Assembly (NCBI RefSeq): GCF_000963695.1
Contig: NZ_LAJX01000073.1
Coordinates: 1 to 43,128, forward strand
Direction: 5' to 3'
Source of the DNA: Methylocucumis oryzae
Lineage (GTDB): Bacteria; Pseudomonadota; Gammaproteobacteria; Methylococcales; Methylomonadaceae
Length of the DNA stretch: 43,128 nucleotides
Notes under the pieces: generated by a model
Seen by the model: only the letters and a program-made list of their open reading frames with translations
Told to the model about the DNA's origin: nothing
Database searches by the model: none
Shown here: piece after piece, positions 1 to 9,981 of the stretch
How positions within the stretch are numbered: position 1 is the stretch's first letter
Layout: each line of letters starts with the position of its first letter
Translations under genes and position numbers: made by a program

Positions 1-3000
1 TTCCAGCAATAACCGATATTGTGGATCCATGAGTTCGGCATTTTTTTTCGGCGAAATATTGAAAAACTCCGCATCAAACAGCTCTTTACCGGTCAGCGAA
101 TATTTCAGCGGCACAAACCCTTGACGATTAAACACGTCAGCCTCTAAACCTAAGGCTGTTAAATCGTCTAAGGTCACAGGCTCGGCGGCACATCGTCCAG
201 CGCTTAAGTTTTGCCAAAATGCGTACACATCATCAGCGCCCGGCACGCGGCAACTCATGCCGATAATCGCTAAGCTGTTTTGATAATAGTCAGGATAATC
301 CGATGCTGCTTTTTCGCTTATGGGCATCGTTTCAGGCGGTACAGCTTGTCCAGCGCGGTTTTGCAACGCGTTAGCTAAGCGTTGTACCGTCGCGTATTTG
401 AATAAATCCGTAGTCGTCACGGCTAACGTTAATTCAGCGCTTAAGCGTTGCGCTAATAACGCTGCATTAATTGAATTACCACCGACTTCAAAAAACTTAT
501 CGTGAACACTTAAGCCAGGTACAGCTAACACCTCTTGCCATAACGCTAAAACGCGCTGCTCTAAATCAGAAGCCGCTGCCGAACTAGGCGGTGCGCTCAC
601 TAGCAACTCGCGCTGTGCCAAGGTTTTTTTATCGACTTTACCATTAGGCGTTAACGGTAAGCTCGCGAGTGCAATGCAAAAATCAGGGATTAAATACTCC
701 GGTATGCGCTGACTCAACCAAGCTTTAAGCTCAGGCATCAGCCCTAACGCCCCGCTATTTAACACCGCATAAGCGACTAAACGCTTGCTACCGGCATGTT
801 CCACTGCGACCACGGCACAAGTTTTAACCTGCTGATGCTGGCTTAACACGGCCTCGATTTCACCCGGTTCGACTCTAAAGCCTCGAATCTTAAGCTGTTG
901 GTCGATACGACCTAAATGCTCTAAACACCCATCTAAACGCCAACGCGCTAAATCTCCGGTACGATACACAGTGCCTTCAGCTAGCAGCGGGTGTTGAATA
1001 AATTTTTCTGCGGTTAACTCTGGCTTTTGCCAATAACCTTGCGCCAAACCCGCCCCAGCAATACATAACTCACCGGCACACCCCAGCAACGCTAAACGCT
1101 GGTCAGGTGTTAATAAAAACACTTGGGTATTAGCAATGGGTTTACCGATGTTAATCGGGCTAGCGTCAATCTTAGCCACGCACGACCAAATCGTGGTTTC
1201 AGTCGGCCCGTATAAATTCCATGCCTGAGTATGCGTTGCTAAAAATTGCTGACGTAGCCAGTCTGGTAACGCTTCACCACCACATAATGCAATAACGCCC
1301 TCGCTATTACGCCAACCACTATGGAATAACATCGTCCATGTCGCTGGCGTTGCCTGCATTAGCGTAGGCTTACGCAAAGCAAGTTCACCTTTTAATAATT
1401 CTGCATCACGTAGCTTGTCAGCGGCGCAAATCATACATTCAGCCCCGCTAATCAACGGCAAAAACAACTCTAAGCCCGCAATATCAAAACAATACGTTGT
1501 CACCGCCAATAATTTATCGCGCGCCTGAATGCCCGGTTGTTGCTGCATAGCGGTTAAAAAATTTGTTAACGCCGAATGACTAATTGCGACGCCTTTAGGT
1601 ACGCCTGTACTGCCCGACGTGTAAATCACATACGCCAAACGGTTAAAGGCATCAGCGACAGGTTGCCAAGGTTGCTTTGCACTCACCGTCTGAATCGTTG
1701 ACCATTCACTGTCTAAGGCAATGCATTTTAATGTTGTTAAACCTTGGCCTAACTGCGTTAACTTGCTTAACAACACCTGCTCTGTTAACACATAACTCGC
1801 ACCGCTGTCTTTTAACATCAATAACAAACGCTCATTAGGATAGTCCGGGTCTAAAGGCAAATACGCCGCGCCAGATTGCATAACGCCTAATAATCCCAAC
1901 ACCATTAATGGCGAACGTGATACGCAAACAGCGATAATCGGTTGTTTATCACTACGCGCTTGTAAAAATGCCGCTAGCTGTGTGGTTTGTTCAGCGACCT
2001 CTTCATAACTATAGCGAGTGTAGTCAAAACTTACTGCTATCGCGTCTGGCGTGCGCTGAGCTTGTTGTAAAAATAATTCATACACGCATTGGGCAGGGTA
2101 AACACGATGGGTATCATTCCAGGCGCTGAGCTGTTGCCGCTCTTTAGCGCTGGCTAGCTCACAAGCCGCTAGCATGAGCTTAGGATTTTCCAGAGTCTGC
2201 TGCATCAAACATTGATAGCGCTCTAGCATTAACGCTATCGTGTCGCGTCTATACAGCGTCGGGTTATATTTCAGATTTAACACAAAACAACCTGCCTGTT
2301 CTCTCACTTCCAAAACTAACTCGTATTCACCCGCTTGTACCAGTTCAGACACAAAAGAAATCGCGTGTTCATTAAAAGTTTGCTGAAATTGTTTAAGCTG
2401 ATGCTCAGAAAACGCGTTCTGAAACTCAAACCCGACTTGAAACACTGGCGCGCTTAACGCTAGCTGCTCTGGCGCGACCTCCCGCACTAAGACAGGAAAC
2501 GGAATACCGGCATGATCTAATGCATCTGCCAACGTTAGCGCCAGCGTTGGCAAATAGTCGCTAAAACCTTGCTCTGGGCTTACTTGGCTTCTAATCGGCA
2601 ACATAGTAATGAAATAGCCAACCACGCCATCATAACGACTAGAGCGTCTACCGGTTTCTGGCATACCGATAATAATGTCTTGCTGCCCGGTATACACCGA
2701 CAATAACCATTGGTACCAAGCTAAGAACACCGTAGACGCGGTGACATGTTGTTGTTTAGCAAACGCGCGTATCTGTTGGCTTAACGCTTCCGGTAACGCT
2801 TGGCTAAAACAAGCCCCGGCGAACTCCTGGGCTTCAGCACGAGGAAAATCGCTCAGTAACGCTAAACTTGGTAACGGTGCGGCTAATTGCTGACGCCAAT
2901 ACACTTTTTGTTGTTCAGCTTTAGCAGACACTAAAAACGCAGCTTCATCATTGACATAAGCGCTAAACGCGTTGCTTTGTGGCTGAAGGCGGGGAGTAAC

Positions 3001-5649
3001 GCCTTGTTTTAACGCGTGATAAGCCGAAAACAAACTCGTCGCCACCGGTAAAAACGACTCACCATCAAACACGATATGATGACAATACAGTAATAAATAA
3101 CTTGTGTTCTGTTGTTGCACTAAAACGCGCGCGGATTAACGGTTCAGTCAACGAAAAAGGCTGTTTAACCTGTTCTGCTAAATAAGCCAATAACGCTGTT
3201 TCAGTGAGTTCTAGCTGAGTTTCGACTAACAACGGCGCGGCCAACTCAGGTTTAGGCATTAAGCCCAAGCGACCTTGCTGGACTTCGACAACACTGGCTA
3301 GCAACGGGTATTGCGTTAATAAACAATGATATGCTTCTGCCAACGCCGCACTATCCACCGGCTCAGCTAGCTTAAAACACAACGGAATGTTATACGCACT
3401 AACGTTGGGACGGCTTTGTTGTAACGCCCATAAGCCTTGCTGGGCTTGCGAGAGGGGTATCAATAAACCATCATGCTCCTCATTTCTGTCGGATTGGCAT
3501 TCATCGTTAGTCAACGGCGGATTAATTTCGACCTTATTCGCCAACCAAGCCGACAAGGTGTTCACCGTGTTATGCTCCAACAAATCGCGTGACCGTATCT
3601 CAACTTTTAACCTCGCATTTAACTGCTCTAACAATTTTAAGCTAGACATTGAATCAATGCCGTAAGCGAAAAAATGCTGGTCTGCATCTAACGCAGTTTC
3701 TGGAATCGCTAACACGTTGACTAAATAATCAATTAAAAAAACGCCGGATGCCATCCTGATCAGGCGTCAACAAGAGCACTTCAGACTTAACCTCTGTCTG
3801 TCCACGCCAATACGGCTCTGTGTCAAACACATAAACCGGTAACGAAATCCGGCGCGCGGGTTTTACCCGGACGCTAGACCAATCGACTAAACCGCCTTGC
3901 AGCCAATGCTGAGCTAAACGTTTTTAAACTCGCCGCATCACTCGATTGAATAGATAGTGGCTTAACCTCAGTTAAAGCTTTCGCGTCTACTTGGCCTTGT
4001 GCAAAAAACACCTGTGCTGGTACAGGCTGTTCAGCGCTTAATAATGGTAACGCGGTGCTTAACTCGCTTATCGAACTGACGATTAACGCCAAGCGATGCG
4101 TAAAGTCATCTCGGCCTATTTGTAAGGTATGGGCGACATCGGCTAACTCAGGTGGGTTTTCTAAGCCAGTTAAATAGTCAGCTAAAGCTCGCACCAGTCC
4201 TAATAAACTGGCTTGGCTAGCGGCCGACAACACGATTAATTCTGACGGTAAAACGGTTTGGGGTTGATTAAGTGAGTGCGGATTAGCGAAATGTTTAGTA
4301 ATAGGTGCTACATAGTCTTCGATAAGCAAATGGGCATTACTGCCGCCCATTGCATAGGCATGTAAACCTGCTAAACGCGGTAAGTCTTGCTCAGGCCAAG
4401 CCTCGGTTTGCTTGACTAAACGGCATGGCACATCGACCAGCTCTAAATCAGGATTTGCTTCGGTAAAGCCAATAATTTTATGAATCGTATTGGTTTTAAA
4501 GCTTCGGATAATTTTAAATAATGCGCCTAAAACCGAGGCGGATTCCATGTGACCTAACAGAGGCTTTAGCGTACTGACTCGACATTGACCGGGGCTTAAC
4601 CTCACTTTTTGCCGCTGAGCCAGCTGAGTTAAGGCTTGATTAAAGGCTTGCCATTCGGCTAAATCAGCTAATCGATTCCCCATGCCTTGCGCTTCGATAT
4701 AAGCGATACGGCGAATATCAACACCGGTTTGCTCATAACACTTAACAATTAGCTCAACATGACTGGCCACGTTCGGCGCAGCGATAGACGCACCACCTTG
4801 ACCATTAAAATTCACCCAACTGTTTTTAATCGCTGCATAAATCGGGTCGCCATCCGCTAACGCATTAGCCAGCGGTTTTAATAACACTGTCGCGACGCCT
4901 TCGGAGCGCAAATGCCCGTCAGCATCGCGCCCAAACGAAGCGACGTGCGGCTGGCGGCTAAGCTGTTTATGTTCAGACAATAACAGATACGGCTCAGGCG
5001 ATAAAATCACATTCGCCGCACCGACTAAAGCCATTGTTAATTCACCCGAACGCAAGGCTTGCACAGCCCTATGTAACGCCAGCGCCGCGCCTGGACATTG
5101 CGCATCGATAATTTCACTAGTCCCGCGCCAATCAAAAAAATACGATAAACGATTCGCCAATAAACACGCTTGCGCATAGCCTTGCGTTGAGTAATCGTTA
5201 TCTTGCGCAGCAATAAACACGCCAGTAGCCGATTCACGTAAGCGGCTAGGTGCTAAGCCTGCATCACCCAGCGTTAAATAAGCCGACATCAATAATAAAC
5301 GCAGCTTAGGGTCTAACTCCGCCGCCTCGGCCGGTGTGATATGAAAAAACAACGGATCAAAACCGGCAATATCAGGAATAAATCCGCCCCATCGGCTGCG
5401 ATTCTTGCCGGGTACATCGTCTGGACTAAAACTTTGCTGCCAATCAAAACGACTCAGCGGTATTGACGCTAGTGCTTGTTGATCTTTGTCTAACAACGTC
5501 CAGAATTCCTTAACCGACATCGCGTTAGGAAAATAACCCGACAAGCCGATAATCGCGATAGGCGCTTGATCTGATAATGGCGCTGTCTGCTTAACGCTCG
5601 CGCTTAACATGGCTGCGTGAATTCGTTGCAACTGTTGTTCTAGGTTCAT
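1..5649 (-). CDS. Hybrid PKS/NRPS, KS-ACP-C-A(Gly)-PCP-KS (partial, frameshifted)
   Basis: Assembly-line synthase that runs off the left edge. Domains from the N-terminus: KS1 (about 5565-4310), post-KS linker (to about 3790), ACP (about 3770-3540, GIDSMSS with the carrier Ser near 3654), condensation domain (about 3470-2150, HHIVFDG at 3061-3081), adenylation domain (about 2090-600, TSGSTGVPKG, YGPTE and PNGKVDKK), PCP (about 560-345, GGNSI) and the beginning of KS2 (about 275-1). Reading the A-domain pocket by eye gives DILQLGLIWK, the glycine code. No AT domain is present, so a trans-acting acyltransferase is likely. KS1 has Cys185, Lys362 and His367, but the HGTGT histidine is Gln321. The start at 5649 is chosen because MNLEQQLQR follows a GAGG site and the upstream frame is repeat DNA. 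Three +1 indels (A7 at 3735-3741, T5 at 3921-3925, A4 at 3122-3125) interrupt the frame; removing one base at each restores continuous homology. Confidence 0.9.
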
Positions 5650-5718
5650 AACTGCCTCGAAGTTGTGTCTCGTCCCCACGCTACAGCGCTCGTCGTTATA
5701 CACCCATCTGTTTAAACC

Positions 5719-5859
5719 CGTCATTCCGGCAGGGATTGCCGGAATCCAGTCACAGGGATGTGAAACTTTGGGCTTACACTTCTGCTTAATCAAGCGTATG
5801 TGCAACAGCCAAGTTACCGTCCATGGCACTGGATTCCGGCAATCCCTGCCAGAATGACG
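5719..5859. repeat. MITE-like palindromic element, copy 1
   Basis: A 141-bp element bounded by terminal inverted repeats of about 32 bp beginning CGTCATTCCGGCAGGGATTG, with one mismatch between the two ends. A second copy lies at 6091-6229 in the same orientation with a similar interior (CACAGGGATGTGAAACTTTG is shared exactly). It carries no gene and lies just upstream of the PKS/NRPS gene. No target-site duplication is obvious. Confidence 0.85.
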
Positions 5860-6090
5860 AGCTTTGTGTGTCTCGTGGACACTTGTGTACAACAATGAGC
5901 GCTCCGGCATGGGGAATGCCTACCCATCTCTTTTCTCGTTACCACGCCGGAACGTGGAAACAAGAACATTTGCCAACCATTATAGCCAAGTTTTCTCGTT
6001 CCCACGCTCCAACTGATTGGGGGTGACCCTAGTACCCTGATAACTGGTGGTAGTTATCACGGCCTAATGGATAATGTTCGTGTTTACAAC
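5860..6090. other. Non-coding spacer with other repeat fragments
   Basis: No convincing gene. The stretch contains fragments of a second repeat family recognisable by TTCTCGTTCCCACGCT near 5994-6009 and a degenerate form near 5934-5960. The same motif recurs at 6237-6250 and, in the opposite orientation, at 21450-21480. Short open frames here and in the flanking elements are repeat translations. Confidence 0.6.
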
Positions 6091-6229
6091 CGTCATTCCG
6101 GCAGTGAAGCCGGAATGCAGTCACAGGGATGTGAAACTTTGGGCCTACACTTCTGCTTAAATAATCGCCTGTGCAACCGCCAAGTTACCATCCATGGCAC
6201 TGGATTCCGGCTTCCCTGCCGGAATGACG
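6091..6229. repeat. MITE-like palindromic element, copy 2
   Basis: Second copy of the 5719-5859 element, 139 bp, with inverted ends of about 31 bp that differ from each other at two positions. Both copies are followed by AGCTTT and then a TCTCG motif and preceded by a GTTTA-like flank. The repeated unit may therefore extend a little beyond the inverted ends. Confidence 0.85.
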
Positions 6230-6256
6230 AGCTTTCTTCTCGTTCCCATGCAATTA

Positions 6257-7639
6257 TCAATCAGCAACCAACCCACTAAATTCCACCTTAATTAGCAAGC
6301 CGCCTAACTCTGCCGACTTCGCTAGCGTGACATCGGCATGATGCAATTCGGCAATTTCTTTGACAATCGCTAACCCTAGCCCGCAACCATCACCAGAGCT
6401 TCCGGGTATGCGATAAAAGCGTTCTAATACTTTTGCGCGCTCGGCTTCAGCAATGCCTGGACCATCGTCTTCGATTATCAACATCGGTGCAGGTTTATCT
6501 AGCAATTTAACATTAATATTGCCTGCTTGATGCCCATAAGTCACCGCGTTGTCGAGCACATTAGTCATTAATTCTGTTAACAAAATTTCATCGCCCAAAA
6601 TCATAATGCTTGCAGGGGGATTGTCTAAACTAATTTCCATGTCTCGTTGTAATGCTTTTGGCACCTGGGCAATACACACTTGCCGGGTTAACTCTGCTAA
6701 ATCGACCGGATGTAGCTCATAATGATTAATCGGCTCTGATTTAGCCAACACCAGTAACTGCGAGGTTAAATGTGACATGCGGTCAGCACTGGTTTGTAAT
6801 TGCTTAAGCGCAGGTTGCATCGCATGAATGTCTTGCTCGCGTAAGGCGCGCTCGGCCTGTAACTTTAAACCAGCCAATGGCGTGCGCAATTGATGAGCCG
6901 CATTAGCGATAAAACGCTGTTGGGTTTCTATCGCGTCAGTCAGTTGTTGTAATAAGGTGTTTATTGTGTCCGTCAGCGTTTTAACTTCGATAAACACATG
7001 GGTTTCGGGAATAGGGTTTAAATCGCGTGCCGAGCGGCCAGCAATTTGTTTAGCTAAGGTATGTAAGGGTTGTAAGCCTCGATTTAAACCGGAAAATAAA
7101 TAAATGCCGGAAATCAGTACTAACGCCAACTGTGGCAATAAATCGGATAATAAAATATCAACCATCATCGCGTTGCGTTTATTCATCGTTTCGGCAACAT
7201 GAATGTAAACCACTTCGTCGGTATCGGAAAAAACCATACGCATAGAGGCAATACGCACGGGCTGAGCATTAAATCGAGCATTAAAAAACACCGGCTGCGA
7301 CCAATCCATCTCACCCGAAGTACTAAACTCAGGCAACTTCGCCTCACCGGCTAATAAGAGATTCCTAGACGAGTTAATCTTAAAATAGGTTTGATCTTGC
7401 TCGTCCCAATTGAACATTTCTAATGCTGCGGGTGGTAATTCAACGCTAATCTGACCGTTATTAATCTTAATTTCTTGCGCCAGCGAGTTAACCGAATCAA
7501 GCAGCCAACGATCATAGGCTTGATCAACAAAATGCGTAGTAACGAAATAGGATAATACGGCATCAATAATGACAAAAAACAACAGCGGTATGACTAACCT
7601 AAATAAAATCGCTGTTTTCAAGCTTTTATTGTTAATCAT
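6257..7639 (-). CDS. Two-component sensor histidine kinase (TctE/QseC-like)
   Basis: A 460-residue membrane sensor kinase. One transmembrane segment lies at about residues 12-33 and a second at about 165-185, enclosing a periplasmic sensor region of the 2CSK_N/TctE kind. A HAMP-like segment follows. The H-box is FIANAAHQLRTPLAG with the phosphorylated His at about residue 248. The ATP-binding domain has an N-box (VLDNAVTYG), a G1 box (EDDGPGIAE) and a G2 box (GCGLGLAIVKE). The start overlaps the 3' end of the response-regulator gene by 8 bases, so the two are translationally coupled. The pair is divergent from the SulP/carbonic-anhydrase genes, which makes those genes plausible targets. The signal is not recognisable from sequence. 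Confidence 0.92.
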   Translation of the reverse strand: MINNKSLKTAILFRLVIPLLFFVIIDAVLSYFVTTHFVDQAYDRWLLDSVNSLAQEIKINNGQISVELPPAALEMFNWDEQDQTYFKINSSRNLLLAGEAKLPEFSTSGEMDWSQPVFFNARFNAQPVRIASMRMVFSDTDEVVYIHVAETMNKRNAMMVDILLSDLLPQLALVLISGIYLFSGLNRGLQPLHTLAKQIAGRSARDLNPIPETHVFIEVKTLTDTINTLLQQLTDAIETQQRFIANAAHQLRTPLAGLKLQAERALREQDIHAMQPALKQLQTSADRMSHLTSQLLVLAKSEPINHYELHPVDLAELTRQVCIAQVPKALQRDMEISLDNPPASIMILGDEILLTELMTNVLDNAVTYGHQAGNINVKLLDKPAPMLIIEDDGPGIAEAERAKVLERFYRIPGSSGDGCGLGLAIVKEIAELHHADVTLAKSAELGGLLIKVEFSGLVAD

Positions 7640-8299
7640 GCGCAGCTACCAATAAATAGCCTAAGCCGCGCACGGTTCGTATCATCACGCCATAACGTTC
7701 AATGCGCTTACGCAAGCGGTGTATATAAATCTCCACGGCGTTATCACTAATACCCTCGCCGTCGCTGGCTAAGCGCTGCGCGATGCGTTCTTTCGTTACT
7801 ACTTTGCCTGTTTGCAGCATTAGCAATTCTAAAACTTTATATTCGCCTGACGTTAAATGAAACGCTTCTTCATAAACTAAAATGCGTTGCTGAGTGGTAT
7901 CCAGGCAAAGATGACCTACCATGATTTGCTTATCAAAACCGCCATAACAACGTCTTATTAACGCTTGTATGCGCGCCTCTAATTCCCTCAGCTCAAAGGC
8001 TTAGTCAAATAATCGTCAGCGCCTTGTTCTATGCCTTTTACTCTATCATTGACCGCATCTCTAGCCGTTAAAATTAAAATAGGTAGCGATAAATGCTGGC
8101 GAAAGCGCTTTAATAAGTGCAGACCATCAATATCAGGCAAACCTAAGTCTAAAACAATCAAATCAAAATTCTGACTGTCCAGTAAACGCTCCGCCGCACA
8201 GCCTGAATCTGCGCGCAGCACCGTATAACCATTACTGCTTAACGTATGTAATAAGCCATCCGCTAACACAGCATCATCTTCGATTAATAAAATATTCAT
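7632..8299 (-). CDS. OmpR-family response regulator (one frameshift)
   Basis: DNA-binding response regulator partner of the kinase at 6257-7639. The receiver domain starts MNILLIEDDAVLADGL, with the acidic pair at residues 8-9, the phospho-acceptor Asp in LIVLDLGLPDIDG (about residue 51) and the conserved Lys in LTKP. The C-terminal winged helix of the OmpR type ends with IYIHRLRKRIERYG and RTVRGLGYLL. The frame breaks at 7995-7997, where three A on the plus strand should be four; adding one base gives a normal KPFELRELEARIQAL linker and a protein of about 222 residues, the family norm. The upstream region of about 80 bp is shared with the divergent SulP gene. Confidence 0.9.
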
Positions 8300-8381
8300 T
8301 AAAAAAACGCGTTGAAAGGTTTTTGCAAGTTATCAACCGTATGCTAGTGGTATAACCACATTGATTGAAAGGAGTATCGTT

Positions 8382-9968
8382 ATGATACACAAACATCTAA
8401 CCTATTATTTAAACCATAGCAAAGACGACTTACCCGCTGGCATTGTAGTCTTTTTAGTGGCATTACCGCTTTGTTTAGGTATTGCACTTGCATCGGGTGC
8501 TCCTCTATTTTCAGGATTGATTGCCGGTATTGTTGGCGGTTTAGTCGTGTCGTGGCTGAGTGGTTCACAACTTAGCGTATCGGGTCCTGCTGCGGGTCTA
8601 ACCGTCATTGTCTTTAATGCCATAGAAACTTTAGGCAGCTTTCAAGGCTTATTAACCGCTTGCGTGTTAGGCGGTGTTTTGCAATTGGGTCTAGGCTATT
8701 TACGCGCCGGTATTATTGGCGCTTTTTTTCCCGCTGCCGTTATTAAAGGCATGTTGGCGGCGATAGGCTTAATCCTCATCATCAAACAACTGCCACACGC
8801 AGTAGGGTTTGATGCTAGCTTTGAAGGCGATGAAAGCTATATGCAAGAATCGGCTAGCTCCAGTATTGCTGAGTTTTTAGCTGCGTTTGAGCGTTTTTCG
8901 ATAAGCTGCGTCATTATTAGCGTTGCCTCGTTAATCATTTTGGTGTTATGGGAACTACCTGCGATAAAAAAATCGTTCTTAAAAATAATTCCCGGCCCAT
9001 TATTAGCTGTTATTCTAGGGATTAGCTATAACTTAATTGCAACACTAGTCGCACCGGAATTCACGGTAAAACCTGAACACATGGTTAGCCTGCCGGTACT
9101 TAATCAGCCTTTGGATTTTTTTAGCCATTTGACTTTCCCTGATTTCAGTTATTTAGCCAATCCAAAGCTCTATCTCGTCGCACTGACTATTGCCATCATC
9201 GCCAGTCTTGAAACCTTACTAAGCTTAGAAGCCACTGACAAGCTAGACCCATTAAAACGCATCGCACCGACTAACCGAGAACTGAAAGCGCAAGGCGTTG
9301 GTAATATCATCAGCGGCATGTTAGGTGGCTTACCTATTACCGCCGTCATCGTCAGAAGTTCTGCCAATATTAACGCTGGAGGTAAAACCCGTGTATCGTG
9401 TTTTTTCCACGGCTTACTGTTACTGCTAAGCACCATGTTTATTAGCCAATACTTAAACGCTATTCCATTGGCTTGTTTAGCGGCTATTTTGCTACATACC
9501 GGTTATAAGCTCGCGAAACCGAGTCTTTTTATTGAGTATTACCGCAAAGGCATGAGTCAATTACTGCCTTTTGTCATCACCATCATCGCCATTTTATGCA
9601 CCGATTTATTAATCGGCATTGCTATTGGAATGGCTATTGGCTTGTTTTTCGTCATTAAAGCCAACTACCACGCCGCTATTACATTAATTCAGCAAGGCCA
9701 GCATTACACGCTGAGCTTAAATAAAGATGTGTCATTTTTAAACAAAGCGTTACTGCGAAAATTAATCTTGCGCATTCCTGAAAACAGCACCGTAGTCATC
9801 GATGCTAGCCAAGCTAAATTTATCGATCACGATATTTTAGAAACCTTACAAGATTTTCTGGAAACCGCACCCGACGACCAAATTACTGTTGAAGTCGTTG
9901 ATTTATACGGCAAAGAAAACATCCCTAAACATGAAACAATTTTAATCTTGGAATCAGTGAATGACTAA
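8382..9968 (+). CDS. SulP-family anion transporter with STAS domain
   Basis: A 528-residue permease of the SulP/SLC26 family, expected to carry bicarbonate, sulfate or a similar anion. A hydrophobic core of 10-14 helices fills residues 15 to about 430, starting DDLPAGIVVFLVALPLCLGI, the typical first helix. The conserved segment SLETLLSLEATDKLDP, then NRELKAQGVGNI, is present. A STAS domain occupies the last 90 residues (STVVIDASQAKFIDHD). The ATG at 8382 is chosen because AAGGAG lies 8 bases upstream; a TTG 21 bases earlier is open but lacks such a site. The next gene starts just after this one and encodes a second SulP fused to carbonic anhydrase, so bicarbonate is the likeliest substrate. 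A perfect dyad, GTGGTATAACCAC, lies at 8347-8359 in the divergent promoter region. Confidence 0.93.
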   Translation: MIHKHLTYYLNHSKDDLPAGIVVFLVALPLCLGIALASGAPLFSGLIAGIVGGLVVSWLSGSQLSVSGPAAGLTVIVFNAIETLGSFQGLLTACVLGGVLQLGLGYLRAGIIGAFFPAAVIKGMLAAIGLILIIKQLPHAVGFDASFEGDESYMQESASSSIAEFLAAFERFSISCVIISVASLIILVLWELPAIKKSFLKIIPGPLLAVILGISYNLIATLVAPEFTVKPEHMVSLPVLNQPLDFFSHLTFPDFSYLANPKLYLVALTIAIIASLETLLSLEATDKLDPLKRIAPTNRELKAQGVGNIISGMLGGLPITAVIVRSSANINAGGKTRVSCFFHGLLLLLSTMFISQYLNAIPLACLAAILLHTGYKLAKPSLFIEYYRKGMSQLLPFVITIIAILCTDLLIGIAIGMAIGLFFVIKANYHAAITLIQQGQHYTLSLNKDVSFLNKALLRKLILRIPENSTVVIDASQAKFIDHDILETLQDFLETAPDDQITVEVVDLYGKENIPKHETILILESVND

Positions 9969-9981
9969 AGGAGGAATGCCT

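Noticed and set aside
3065-5649. PKS/NRPS pseudogene or several small synthase genes
   Set aside because: Each break is one surplus base in a homopolymer, the same defect seen in leuS. Domain order is continuous after correction.
5650-5910. N-terminal extension of 87 codons on the PKS/NRPS protein
   Set aside because: The extension is a translation of the 5719-5859 repeat. Homology begins at the ATG at 5649, which has its own ribosome site.
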